From assembly GCA_963971305.1 (NCBI GenBank), contig OZ020308.1:33757275-33821274 (forward strand): a stretch of DNA of 64,000 nt, read 5' to 3'. The notes below the pieces were generated by a model. It saw only the letters and a program-made list of their open reading frames with translations, had not been told where the DNA came from and did not search any database. This document shows positions 37,701-43,296 of the stretch, piece by piece. A program made the position numbers and the translations under genes. The DNA is from Arcuatula senhousia (taxonomy: Eukaryota > Mollusca > Bivalvia > Mytilida > Mytilidae). The first letter of the stretch is position 1. The number at the start of each line of letters is the position of its first letter.

Positions 37701-40700
37701 GCACCATTTTTCTCAGCAAATACTTATCAACACAGCCCCTTCATATTTGTTTTACAAAATCAGCATGTGGTGTCATAACGTGGGATTCAATTTCAGATCT
37801 GTAACTCTCCTACTTTACCATAGCCCGAAATGAAACTTTCAAATATTTTTCCATAGGGCCCCATTATAAAGTTTCCAAATTCTTCATAGCCCTACTGATT
37901 TTTACATAGCCATGTGCTATGGGGTACGTCAATTTCTCACACTGTATTATAAGGGGATGTGCATAAAGAAATGTCACTTCTCTTGGATATCATTTATGGG
38001 AGATAATTGGACTTAAGTATATTCATGATATTTCTTGCTTATATTTAAGGAAGTGGGCTTTAGTTACATTCCAGTCTCATACAAAAAATCACGATTTGAA
38101 TTCCTAAATGTGCAAAGGGTTGTTCCAGAATTAAACATGTGGGGGGTTCGGGAGGAACTTCTATTACATATATGGTGGGTGGTGGGTGTTCTAGAAATAT
38201 TTTTTGAAGAAACAATGATAAAAAATAATTATTTTTTATGGGTAGGGGGGTAAAGAAAAAAGTGCCTCCCGACTCCCCCCCCCACCTTTAATTCTGGAAC
38301 AGCCCTAACCCATTAGATGCTCTATCTATCATAACACAATCTTTTCTATAGGAGAATGATGATCTGGAGCTTACAACATCCTCAATCTTTGGAAGTGCAA
38401 AGGCTACACAGGAGGCAGATAATGTGATGTTATTGCAGAGAAAACCAGGTGTAAAAGCCAAGAAATACATTCAGGTGAGTTAGGATAGTGTGATGTTTCT
38501 ACCTCTATCCAGGTAAAAGGTCCAAGAAATACATTCAGTTGAGTTAGGATAGTGTGATGTTTCTACTTGAAAAACCAGGGGCACGTCTATCGAGGTGCAA
38601 GGACCAAGAAACACATCCAGGTGTGATGTTTCTACCTCTATCCAGGTAAAAGGTCCAAGAAATACATTCAGGTGACTGAGGATAGTGTGATGTTTCTACT
38701 TGAAAATCCAGGGACACGGACCAAGAAATATGCTTAGGTGAGTTAAGATTTTGTGATGTTTCTACTTGAAAAACCAGTCGCTTGGACCAAGAAATATGCT
38801 CAGGTGAGTTAGGATAGTGTGATGTTTCTACTTAAAAAACAAGATATAAGGACCAAGAAATACATTCAGGTGAGATAGGATAGTGTGATGTTTCTACTTG
38901 AAAAACCAGGGGACACGGACCAAGAAATATGTTCAGGTGAGTTAAGGTAGTGTGATGTTTCTACTTGAAAAACCAGAAGCACAAACTAAGAAATACATTC
39001 AGTTGAGTTAAGATAGTGAGATGTTTCTACTTCTATCCAGGTAAAAGGTCCAAGAAATACATTCAGGTGAGTTAGGAAAGTGTGATGTTTCTACTTGAAG
39101 AACCAGGTACAAGAGCCAAGAAATATGTTCAGGTGAGTTAAGATAGTGTGATGTTTCTACTTGAAAAACCAGGTACAAGAGCCAAGAAATATATTCAGGT
39201 GAGTTAAGATAGTGTGATGTTTCTACTAGAAAAACCAGGTGCAAGGACCAAGAAATACATTCCGGTGAGTTGGGATAGTGTGATTTTTCTACTAGTAAAA
39301 CCAGATGCAAGGACCAAGAAATCAGGATAGTGTGACGTTTATGCTTGAAAAACCAGGTACAAGAGCCAAGAAATATGTTCAGGTTAGTTAAGATAGTGTG
39401 ATGTTTCTACTTGAAAAACCAGGTACAAGAGCCAAGAAATATGTTCAGGTGAGTTAAGATTGTGTGATGTTTCTACTAGAAAAACCAGGTGCAAGGACCA
39501 AGAAATATGTTCAGGTGAGTTAAGATAGTGTAATGTTTCTACTTGAAAAACCAGGGGCACAAACTAAGAAATACATTCAGGTGAGTTAAGATAGTGTGAT
39601 GTTTCTACTAGAAAAACCAGGTGCAAGGACCAAGAAATACATTCAACATTCAGGTGACTTAGGATAGTGTGATGTTTCTATTTGAAAACCAGGGGCACGG
39701 ACCAAGAAATATGTTCAGGTGAGTTAAGATAGTGTGATGTTTCTACTTGAAAAACCAGGGGCACAAACTAAGAAATACATTCAGGTGAGTTAAGATAGTG
39801 TGATGTTTCGACTAGAAAAACCAGGTGCAAGGACCAAGATAGTTAGGATAGTGTGATTTTCTACTAGAAAAACCAGATGCCAGGACCAAGAAATACATTC
39901 AGGTGAGTTAGGATAGTGTGATGTTTCTACTTGAAAAACCAGGGGCACGGACCAAGAAATATGTTCAGGTGAGTTAAGAAAGTGTGATGTTTCTACTTGA
40001 AAAACCAGATATAAGGACCAAGAAATACATTCAGGTGAGATAGGATAGTGTGATGTTTCTACTTGAAAAACCAGGGGACACGGACCAAGAAATATGTTCA
40101 GGTGAGTTAAGATAGTGTGATGTTTCTACTTGAAAAACCAGAAGCACAAACTAAGAAATACATTCAGGTGAGTTAAGATAGTGTGATGTTTCTACTAGAA
40201 AAACCAGGTGCAAGGACCAAGAAATGCATTCAGGTGAGTTAAGATAGTGTGATGTTTCTACTTGAAAAACCAGGGGCACAAACTAAGAAATATGTTCAGG
40301 TGAGTTAAGATAGTGTGATGTTTCTACTTGAAAAACCAGGGGCACAAACTAAGAAATACATTCAGGTGAGTTAGGATAGTGTGAAGTTTCTACTAGAAAA
40401 ACCAGGTGCAAGGACCAAGAAATATGTTCAGGTGAGTTAAGATAGTGTGATGTTTCTACTTGAAAAACCAGGGGCACAAACTAAGAAATACATTCAGGTG
40501 AGTTAAGATAGTGTGATGTTTCTACTAGAAAAACCAGGTGCAAGGACCAAGAAATACATTCAGGTGAGTTGGGATAGTGTTATGTTTCTACTTTAAAAAC
40601 CAGGGGCACAGACCAAGAAATGCATTCAGGTGAGTTAGTAAAGTGTGAAGTTTCTACTTGAAAAACCAAGTGCAATGGCCAAGGAATACATTCAGGTGAG

Positions 40701-43080
40701 TTAGGTTAGTGTGATGTTTCTACTTGAAAAACCAGGCGCAAGGACCAAGTAATATGTTCAGGTGAGTAAGGATAGTGTGATGTTTCTTCTTGAAAAACCA
40801 GGTGCAATGACCAAGAATTACATTCAGGTGAGTTAGGATAGTGTGATGTTTCTACTAGAAAAACCAGGTACATGAGCCAAGAAATATGTTCAGGTGAGTT
40901 AAGATAGTGTGATGTTTCTACTAGAAAAACCAGGTGCAAGGACCAAGAAATATGTTCAGGTGAGTTAAGATAGTGTGATGTTTCTACTTGAAAAACCAGG
41001 GGAACAAACTAAGAAATACATTCAGGTGAGTTAAGATAGTGTGATGTTTCTACTAGAAAAACCAGGTGCAAGGACCAAGAAATACATTCAGGTGAGTTGG
41101 GATAGTGTGATGTTTCTACTTTATAAACCAGGGGCACAGACCAAGAAATGCATTCAGGTGAGTTAGGATAGTGTGAAGTTTCTTCTTGAAAAACCAGGTT
41201 CAATGGCCAAGAAATACATTCAGGTGAGTTAGGTTAGTGTGATGTTTCTACTAGAAAAACAAGGTGCAAGGACCAAGAAATATGCTCAGGTGAGTTGGGA
41301 TAGTGTGATGTTTCTACTTGAAAAACCAGGTACAATGGCCAAGAATTACATTCAGGTGAGTTAGGATAGTGTGATGTTTCTACTAGAAAAACCAGGTGCA
41401 AGGACCAAGAAATACATTCAGGTGAGTTAGGATAGTGTGATGTTTCTACTTGAAAAACCAGGTACAATGGCCAAGAATTACATTCAGGTGAGTTAGGATA
41501 GTGTGATGTTTCTACTAGAAAAACCAGGTGCAAGGACCTAAAATATGTTCAGGTGAGTTAGGATAGTGTGATGTTTCTAGCTGAAAAAAAAACAGGGGTA
41601 AGGACCAAGAAATACATTCAGGTGAGTTAGGTTAGTGTGATGTTTCTACTAGAAAAACCAGGTGCAAGGACCAAGAAATATGGTCAGGTGAGTAAAGTGG
41701 CTCCCGCAGGGTTAAAAACGACCTGCGACCTGAGGGCTTTTTTAGGGCGACTTCCGACCTATGCCAAAAAACGACCTGCGACCTCCACCAAAATATGCCT
41801 TTTAAAAGCGACCTTGCGACCTGAGGGGGGTACCCTGCGGGAGCCCCAGTAAAGATGATGTGATGTTTTTTTCAGAGAAAACCATGAGAGAGGTTAAGAA
41901 ATACATCAAAAGAAATGTGTACTAATAAGATTCTTAATAACGTTTTTTTTTTTCTGGTTAGTAAATTGTTAAAGTTTAACATTTAACATATCAAGCTTGC
42001 AATACAACGTACATGTATGATAACAGTGTTTGAAATTAGCACTCGCCCACTAGCCAATGGCCCCTAAAATTTGCTGTGGGCTACTATTGGTAAGGTGCTT
42101 AAACTTTGGATGTGGGCTACCAAGCTAAAATTTTAAGTTCAAACCCTGGGTAATTGCTATGATAGAATCAATCACAACTGCTATATACTCCTTGTTAAAA
42201 AAACTGGTTCCTTTTGTGGAATTCAGCCCACTTCAGTTGATGAATACAAATAGGGTTCCAGTTATGTCATGACTATTAGCACGAAACTAAGAAAACATGG
42301 TTTACTTTGTATAGGATTTTCTCTTAGAATTTAAAATCAGTGATGTGTTGCCAAGGGAAGTGAGCAGGTAAAAATATTTGAGAAAAGTTGAAGTTTATTT
42401 TCCTTTTGCATCATGAACAAAAAGGAGTGGAAATTAATCAACAAATTAATCTAAAAATCTAAAAAATGAATCTTGTGACTCAGACATTTTGAGAATCATT
42501 TCCTTTTATTCCAAGTTTGATATTTCCTACATTTCAGATAACCAAAAACAGATATGATGGAGAATTAGGAAATGTTCCTCTACAGTTTGATTCAGCAAAT
42601 CTGACAATGTCAAATACTAAAAAAAGGAAAAAGGAGAAAAAAGAAGGTGAAACCCAGACACATGAAGATGGGTCGGAAACTATGGATAATCAAACACAGG
42701 AAGATATGTCTGAAAATATGGATAATCGAACACATGGAGAAAGTTTTAAAAATACAGATAATCAAACACATGAAATTAGGTCTGAAAATCCTGATAGTGA
42801 GATGCAGCTGGAAGATAGCAAAAATCAAGAGGAACATTTACAAGTAAAGGAAAATATAATCAAAGAGGGACAGATGAATGAAAATAATAGTTCAATCCAA
42901 GAGGGGGAACAATTTGAAGAAAAAGATTTGACAATTCATGAAAATCAAATGGATGAAAATAGTAGTTCAATCCAAGATGAACAATTAAAGGATAAAGATA
43001 ACACAATTCAGGAGAAACAATTTGAAGACCTCCCAAAATCTGTGGATGGTGAAAAAGACAAAAATGATTTTAAATCTTGA
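10120..43080 (+). CDS. TWNK: Twinkle mitochondrial DNA helicase, spliced gene (12 coding exons)
   Basis: Twinkle is the ring-shaped 5'-3' helicase that unwinds mitochondrial DNA ahead of polymerase gamma in the matrix. Joining 10120-10736, 13711-13870, 22045-22217, 25482-25638, 26464-26588, 30786-30957, 33229-33363, 33967-34040, 35897-36011, 37151-37342, 38352-38474 and 42538-43080 gives 2586 bases, 861 codons plus stop, with every intron GT-AG. Order: basic N-terminus (presequence-like), Ser/Glu-rich linker, primase-like domain (about 150-410) with degenerate TOPRIM, linker, then helicase. Walker A is GRTGTGKTT (492-500), motif 1a [13 protein letters not shown] (exon 8), Walker [10 protein letters not shown] (Asp593), motif 3 ITLVIHPRK, motif 4 [14 protein letters not shown], and Arg686 in KNRYDGE is the likely arginine finger. 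It is longer than the human protein (684), mainly through the linker and a repetitive 155-residue tail. Identity rests on exon-by-exon similarity to remembered metazoan Twinkle; the helicase half is unmistakable. Confidence 0.95.
10737..12110. other. TWNK intron 1, 5' part: one MITE-like stretch
   Basis: About 11620-11825 is an inverted-repeat stretch (AACATGAAAATTTTTGCAGGG / CCCCCATGCGAAAATTTCC). About 11930-12051 is a half copy of the TACTGTGG MITE. The rest holds nothing recognised. Confidence 0.4.
12120..12610 (-). pseudogene. LINE 3' fragment (ORF2 C-terminus and 3' UTR)
   Basis: On the minus strand, about 12610-12340 reads [19 protein letters not shown], then EIEDEIHF, then a stop in place of one codon, then [14 protein letters not shown]. 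It ends with [13 protein letters not shown] before the untranslated part. The Cys/His pattern is that of the C-terminal zinc-knuckle-like segment of CR1/L2-like or related LINEs and matches the longer copy at 60.6 kb. Untranslated tail runs to AGAACA repeats at about 12125. It is 5'-truncated and dead, lying antisense in TWNK intron 1. Confidence 0.75.
12640..13408. other. Intron 1, no feature recognised
   Basis: Contains a 190-codon open frame at 12793-13365. It has no domain, unusual composition and no splice context, so I treat it as chance or repeat-derived. Confidence 0.35.
13409..13610. mobile_element. MITE of the TACTGTGG family (intron 1)
   Basis: Ends TACTATGG and CCACAGTA; inner GGTATCAATTTTCGTGG and CCACGAAAATTGGTACCC are inverted to each other. 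Ends 100 bases before the exon 2 acceptor. Confidence 0.75.
13711..13870 (+). CDS. TWNK: TWNK exon 2: primase-like domain
   Basis: Acceptor TTATTTCTCTAG and donor GAG/GTATTG. Encodes residues 206-259, running from [14 protein letters not shown] to EVQTLFGLE. The last part matches the Twinkle segment ending in a conserved FGL. It ends in phase 0, consistent with exon 3. Confidence 0.9.
14256..14880 (+). mobile_element. Hairpin-type repeat element with three internal units
   Basis: Begins after a T run with CTCGCCTGCTACAAATAG and contains three units with GGCATCTGATATTxGGTATAC (about 14382, 14560 and 14760). It ends GAACACTTG/TT, matching the general CTTG/TT ending. Non-coding. Confidence 0.55.
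15012..15113 (+). mobile_element. 3'-UTR-like copy of an RT retroelement (3)
   Basis: Has CCGGAGCACCTGAGTTCAC and GACTTGAGTTCAGGTTGCTG as in the copies at 2.0 and 51.6 kb. Interrupted on its 3' side by the next element. Confidence 0.45.
15118..16454 (+). mobile_element. GCTCACC element 1 (1337 bp, uninterrupted)
   Basis: Starts AGCTCACCTGGCCAAAGGCC (hairpin), then a GTCGTC-type simple repeat. About six tandem units of roughly 155 bp follow, each with GATGACCCCTTATAGGGGTT, GCAGATAGAGAAAAGCTGTT and CTCTACAAAAGTCTCC. It ends CCAGGTGAGCGATTCAGG, the hairpin AGGCTCCTGGGAGCCT, then CTTG/TTT. The sub-terminal GCTCACCTGG / CCAGGTGAGC are inverted. No protein coding. Structure resembles non-autonomous Helentrons (HINEs); that is inference. 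Confidence 0.8.
16851..19656 (+). mobile_element. GCTCACC element B, inside A and split by C
   Basis: 16851-17583 plus 19037-19656, 1353 bp joined, nearly the length of element 1 (1337) and with the same roughly 155-bp units. Starts AGCTCACCTGGACCGAAGG and ends with the AGGCTCCTGGGAGCCT hairpin and CTTG. Element C interrupts a T run in ACGTTTTTT/TTCAAGTTTTTGG. Confidence 0.85.
17584..19036 (+). mobile_element. GCTCACC element C, innermost (1453 bp)
   Basis: Complete element of the same subtype as A: AGCTCACCTGACCCGAAGGG start, GTCCGTC repeat, units of about 500 bp, and the AGGCTCCTGGGAGCCT hairpin plus CTTG end. Youngest of the three by position. Confidence 0.85.
21460..21931 (+). mobile_element. 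Hairpin-type element, ATACCCCC type
   Basis: Begins ATACCCCCTTTTAAAAAAGA with a hairpin to CGGGGGTAT, then a TCCGTCC stretch and two units with CAGCAACT and GACTTCAGTAT. It ends with a GTGAGCAGATCCTCAC hairpin and AGATTCCTTG. Confidence 0.6.
22045..22217 (+). CDS. TWNK: TWNK exon 3: primase-like domain core
   Basis: Acceptor CAACTTTTTCAG, donor ATGG/GTAGGT, residues 260-316 plus two bases. It reads [15 protein letters not shown] then [13 protein letters not shown] and aligns with the conserved beta-strand region of Twinkle (pattern VRYL...SLVFPWF in vertebrates). The phase-2 end joins exon 4 to give [13 protein letters not shown]. Confidence 0.92.
22490..24738 (+). mobile_element. Hairpin-type element carrying 13 tandem ~167-bp units (intron 3)
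   Basis: Starts ATACCCCCACTTGTAAGAG with a hairpin, then GTCCGTCCGTCTGTCCGTCC. About thirteen units follow, each with TTCTCxGCTTCTACTGA, CAAATTTGGTATACAGC, CATTCCAGGTCAG and CACTTCCTGTTTTCTGAGCC. It ends CAACCTTG/TT. In the second half, two unit types alternate (TTTTTCATGATGAG versus TTAGCATGATGAA or TATCATAAAGAG), giving a two-unit higher-order repeat. Confidence 0.8.
24739..25481. other. End of TWNK intron 3: diverged repeat sequence
   Basis: Has a stretch at about 24880-25165 with TCTATCCATCCATCCA and an ending TTTTCTTG/TTT, perhaps another short hairpin-type element. The rest is unremarkable. Confidence 0.35.
25482..25638 (+). CDS. TWNK: TWNK exon 4: TOPRIM glutamate motif
   Basis: Acceptor CTCTTTGCAG, donor GAG/GTATAT, residues 317-369. 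It carries [15 protein letters not shown], the position of the catalytic-type glutamate motif of TOPRIM folds (Glu342 here), followed by an acidic and proline-containing end. Phase 0 exit. Confidence 0.93.
25673..25861. mobile_element. Foldback with C-rich strand (intron 4)
   Basis: Ends TTATTTATGAGGGGGTGGACAG and CTGTCTGACCCCTCATTTATA are inverted. Between them is about 130 bases of almost pure pyrimidine with many CCCC runs (CTCCCCACC, ACCCCTG, TCCCCGCC). The minus strand could form G-quadruplexes. Confidence 0.65.
26464..26588 (+). CDS. TWNK: TWNK exon 5: TOPRIM second acidic motif (degenerate)
   Basis: Acceptor is a long T tract ending TTTTTTTTTTAG; donor TTTAG/GTAGGC; residues 370-410 plus two bases. 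It reads [22 protein letters not shown]. The site where active primases have DxD reads GGTD (385-388), so one acidic residue is lacking. This fits loss of primase activity, known for animal Twinkle. Confidence 0.93.
26695..26981 (-). pseudogene. LINE 3' fragment with TTAG tail
   Basis: On the minus strand, 26981 to about 26870 reads [20 protein letters not shown] then [15 protein letters not shown], the typical C-terminus of CR1/jockey-like LINE ORF2 (WNxLPxEIR...FKxxL). An AT-rich 3' UTR ends in TTAG repeats (CTAACTAACTAA on the plus strand at 26695-26717). Severely 5'-truncated; antisense in intron 5. Confidence 0.8.
27358..29105 (+). mobile_element. Hairpin-type element with about nine 175-bp units, nested
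   Basis: Starts ATACCCCCCGCTTCAAAAGG with a hairpin, then GTCCGTCCGTCCGTGTG. Units carry ACCCATCTCTTATC, CCCTTGATGGATTTTCA, CATAATGTAGATGTGCACCT and AGCAAAACATGGACTCAGCC. Units with GAAACTTTCACACATTCTTT alternate with units carrying AGAAGAATTACACAC. It ends with a GTGAGCTGCTGCTCAC hairpin and AGTTTTTCTAG/TTT. Confidence 0.8.
29652..30153. mobile_element. 502-bp foldback element (intron 5)
   Basis: Ends AGGGGTTCAAATTA and TAATTTGAACCCCT. Inner arms also pair: AACTATGGACTTTC with GAAAGTCCATAGTT, and CATCGTCATGAACA with TGTTCATGACGA. Non-coding. A related short stretch lies at about 42034-42150. Confidence 0.8.
30457..30674. mobile_element. MITE with TA target duplication (intron 5)
   Basis: Inverted ends TACCGTATAAGTG and CACTTATACGGTA, flanking TA. 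Inner GCGGGTGGAAAACTTCGCG and GCGAAAATAACC are partly inverted. Consistent with a Tc1/mariner-type MITE. Ends about 110 bases before exon 6. Confidence 0.75.
30786..30957 (+). CDS. TWNK: TWNK exon 6: linker between primase-like and helicase domains
   Basis: Acceptor TTTTTCTCTATTACAG, donor AAG/GTATTT, residues 411-468. It reads [16 protein letters not shown] and ends [12 protein letters not shown]. It corresponds to the linker helix region that drives ring assembly in the family. Phase 0 exit. Confidence 0.92.
31033..31232 (+). mobile_element. tRNA-derived SINE (intron 6)
   Basis: Head resembles a type II tRNA (Leu/Ser): A box TGGCCGATTGGTCTAAAG, anticodon-like stem CTGG...CCAG, variable arm TGATCACAGCTGATCA, and degenerate B box GGTGTTTAAGTCCC. 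A body of about 110 bases follows and ends near TGTCATTATTTTTT. The next element begins directly after. Confidence 0.7.
31235..32289 (+). mobile_element. Hairpin-type element, ATACAACCGC type (intron 6)
   Basis: Starts ATACAACCGCAAAAAAATTG with a CCGCAA/TTGCGG hairpin, then GTCGTCGT repeats. Units carry ACTTTAGTTCTAG and TGGGATTGATTTTGGGGGTC, then a GGGGCCAAAA-rich part. It ends TCATGCTGCGCTCGGCGAAG followed by CTTTTAATT. Reading frames here are repeat shadows. Confidence 0.65.
32290..33011. other. Intron 6, diverged repeats
   Basis: About 32560-32640 (TTCCATTGTGGATG...CTTATTCCACATCTC) is homologous to about 61898-61980. About 32770-32990 is one unit of the 2.6-kb tandem family. Nothing coding. 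Confidence 0.4.
33012..33153. mobile_element. MITE of the TACTGTGG family (intron 6)
   Basis: Ends TACTGTGAA and TTCACAGTA; ends 75 bases before exon 7. Confidence 0.65.
33229..33363 (+). CDS. TWNK: TWNK exon 7: Walker A
   Basis: Acceptor ATATTTAAG (weak pyrimidine tract), donor GGG/GTAAGT, 45 codons (469-513). Contains [20 protein letters not shown] with the P-loop lysine at 498 and continues through [11 protein letters not shown]. This is motif 1 of the SF4 helicases. A partial copy of this exon lies 109 bases downstream, inside intron 7. Confidence 0.96.
33410..33458 (+). pseudogene. Partial duplicate of TWNK exon 7 (P-loop)
   Basis: These 49 bases match exon 7 positions 33301-33349 with about four differences. 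They would read [16 protein letters not shown], then leave the homology and reach a stop. An acceptor-like CCTATCGCAG sits just upstream and no donor matches. It lies in intron 7, 109 bases from the original. Confidence 0.9.
33967..34040 (+). CDS. TWNK: TWNK exon 8: motif 1a
   Basis: Acceptor TTATATTTCAG; donor GCCAA/GTAGGT; phase-2 exit. Encodes [20 protein letters not shown] to QFAK. The glutamate in SFE is at the position of the catalytic glutamate of the family. Later use of the next GT would read into a stop, which fixes this donor. Confidence 0.95.
34041..34500. other. TWNK intron 8, 5' part
   Basis: No repeat or coding segment recognised. Confidence 0.3.
34505..35021 (+). mobile_element. 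Hairpin-type element with about three 160-bp units (intron 8)
   Basis: Units carry AAATTTCTGTCAAGCTTTTC, GAATGATTTGAAACTTGG, AGGATGGTTCAGTATGACAA and CAGACCTGTC. It ends with a GTGTCCCATGGACAC hairpin and ATTCCTTC/TTT. Same family as 47158-47826. Confidence 0.6.
35022..35700. other. Intron 8, diverged repeat
   Basis: From about 35225 it has GTGTCTGTTAGTCTGTC and units with TTTTTGTAGGAGTTA and TTGTGCATAT, probably an old hairpin-type element. Not coding. Confidence 0.4.
35718..35810 (+). pseudogene. Decayed copy 1 of TWNK exon 9
   Basis: Preceded by an excellent acceptor (TTTTTTTTTTTTCAG ending at 35717). From the correct phase it reads [20 protein letters not shown] then a stop. One frame over it resumes [10 protein letters not shown]. 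This parallels exon 9 [14 protein letters not shown] and MYFMTFFGQ. Broken by a stop and a frameshift. Confidence 0.7.
35811..35892 (+). pseudogene. Decayed copy 2 of TWNK exon 9
   Basis: Reads [20 protein letters not shown] then a stop, against exon 9 [20 protein letters not shown]. The DNA (TGGATGAGTTTGACCTGTAT and TTATGACATCCTTTG) aligns with exon 9 without gaps over about 65 bases. Its end runs into the acceptor of the real exon 9. Confidence 0.85.
35897..36011 (+). CDS. TWNK: TWNK exon 9
   Basis: Acceptor CATCCTTTGCAG, which has a poor pyrimidine tract; donor GAT/GTAAGT; residues through 576. Encodes [17 protein letters not shown] and [19 protein letters not shown], well conserved in Twinkle. 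Two decayed copies of the same exon lie immediately upstream. The present acceptor sits inside sequence homologous to the exon itself. Confidence 0.94.
36123..36165 (+). repeat. tRNA-like fragment
   Basis: TGTCCAAGTGGTTAAAG resembles a Leu/Ser tRNA A box and GATTCGAGCCC a B box, but they are adjacent, so any tRNA body is deleted. Possibly a SINE relic. Confidence 0.35.
36393..36582. mobile_element. MITE-like inverted repeat (intron 9)
   Basis: Ends TTTGTTTCCCCTCTCCAACAG and CTGGAGGGAAACAAA; interior GGTAGGGGTAGGTAGGAAAT recalls 8.3 kb. Confidence 0.5.
36701..37116 (+). repeat. 22-23-bp minisatellite, about 19 copies (intron 9)
   Basis: Consensus GGTTTCACTGTATCCTTAGA plus CA, AAT or TAA. The three ending types recur in blocks (TAA-GGTTACACTTT then CA then AAT), so it has higher-order structure. 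It ends 34 bases before exon 10. Confidence 0.9.
37151..37342 (+). CDS. TWNK: TWNK exon 10: Walker B and motif 3
   Basis: Acceptor TTCTCTTTACAG, donor AAG/GTAGGG, 64 codons (577-640). Contains [15 protein letters not shown] (Walker B Asp593) and [13 protein letters not shown] (motif 3, with the sensor histidine). A 22-23-bp minisatellite ends 34 bases before the exon. Confidence 0.96.
37432..37645. mobile_element. MITE, GGGGGTGTCACAGCC type (intron 10)
   Basis: Inverted ends GGGGGTGTCACAGCC and GGCTGTGACCCCC; interior GGAATACCxAATACCxTTTA repeats. Inserted in a repeat reading AAATCCAGGTTATAAAATG elsewhere. Second copy at 55318-55540. Confidence 0.8.
38116..38306. mobile_element. MITE, AGGGTTGTTCC type (intron 10)
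   Basis: Inverted ends AGGGTTGTTCCAGAATTAAA and TTTAATTCTGGAACAGCCCT, G/C-run interior. Ends 46 bases before exon 11. Confidence 0.8.
38352..38474 (+). CDS. TWNK: TWNK exon 11: motif 4; parent of the intron 11 array
   Basis: Acceptor CTTTTCTATAG; donor CAG/GTGAGT; 41 codons (641-681). Contains [19 protein letters not shown] and ends [11 protein letters not shown]. The last 51 bases and the first 15 bases of the intron are the evident parent of a 66-bp tandem array filling most of intron 11. Confidence 0.95.
38475..41690 (+). repeat. 66-bp tandem array derived from the end of exon 11 and its splice donor
   Basis: About 48-50 units. A unit consists of GTGATGTTTCTACTAGAAAA, ACCAGGTGCAAGGACCAAGA, AATACATTCAGGTGAGTTAG and GATAGT. 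The first 51 bases match the last 51 of exon 11 (VMLLQRKPG...KKYIQ becomes VMFLLEKPG...KKYIQ) and the rest matches the intron start, including CAG/GTGAGT. Most units keep that donor. Every unit has an in-frame stop (GTGAGTTAG or GTGAGTTAA). Several subtypes (GGTGCAAGGACC, GGGGCACAAACT, GGTACAAGAGCC) intermix. Antisense frames with a 22-residue repeat are shadows. Confidence 0.95.
41698..41847. mobile_element. 150-bp MITE inserted in the 66-bp array
   Basis: Inverted ends TGGCTCCCGCAGGGTTA and TACCCTGCGGGAGCCCC, with a direct repeat AGTAAAG on both sides (41691-41697 and 41848-41854). Interior repeats CGACCTGCGACCT. Confidence 0.85.
41856..41910 (+). repeat. Terminal relic unit of the exon 11 array
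   Basis: Reads GATGTGATGTTTTTTTCAGAG, AAAACCATGAGAGAGG, TTAAGAAATACATC. The CAGAGAAAACCA part matches exon 11 itself better than the array consensus does. Confidence 0.75.
42538..43080 (+). CDS. TWNK: TWNK exon 12: arginine-finger region and repetitive C-terminal tail
   Basis: Acceptor CCTACATTTCAG. The first 25 codons ([17 protein letters not shown] through LTMS) are conserved and complete the helicase core; Arg686 is the likely arginine finger. The rest (707-861) is a basic KKRKKEKK patch and then a Glu/Asn/Gln/Asp-rich tail. Four 12-residue repeats of the type QTxExxSENxDN lie at about 721-768, and a pair of about 25-residue repeats (NSSIQ...EQ...IxEN/EKQ) at about 789-840. The tail has no counterpart I know in other Twinkles and is probably disordered. 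Stop TGA at 43078. Confidence 0.93.
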   Translation: MTKNRYDGELGNVPLQFDSANLTMSNTKKRKKEKKEGETQTHEDGSETMDNQTQEDMSENMDNRTHGESFKNTDNQTHEIRSENPDSEMQLEDSKNQEEHLQVKENIIKEGQMNENNSSIQEGEQFEEKDLTIHENQMDENSSSIQDEQLKDKDNTIQEKQFEDLPKSVDGEKDKNDFKS

Positions 43081-43091
43081 TGTTTCTCAGT

Positions 43092-43296
43092 TACTTTGGT
43101 GTAATTATTATCCGTGTTATCAATTTTCGTGGTTTTCATGGGTGGCCTTGATCCATTGAATTTGAAACCCAACAATAATGGAATTTAACATTGATCTGTA
43201 TGCCAAAGATTTCAGAACCACCTATTTAAGAATCCATGAACTTATCTTTTTTCATCAGATCACGAAAAATTGAATGAATTTTAATGAATTCACAGT
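43092..43296. mobile_element. MITE of the TACTGTGG family in the TWNK 3' UTR
   Basis: Starts 12 bases after the TWNK stop: TACTTTGG ... CACAGTA, with inner ATCAATTTTCGTGG and ATCACGAAAAATTG inverted. It must form part of the 3' UTR. No canonical AATAAA was found in the following 400 bases. Confidence 0.75.

Noticed and set aside
39008..41533. Minus-strand reading frames with a 22-residue repeat ([20 protein letters not shown] type)
   Set aside because: Antisense shadow of the 66-bp array; 66 is a multiple of three, so any open frame repeats.
38475..41690. CRISPR-like array of direct repeats
   Set aside because: The units are contiguous 66-mers without spacers, in animal DNA, and derive from TWNK exon 11.
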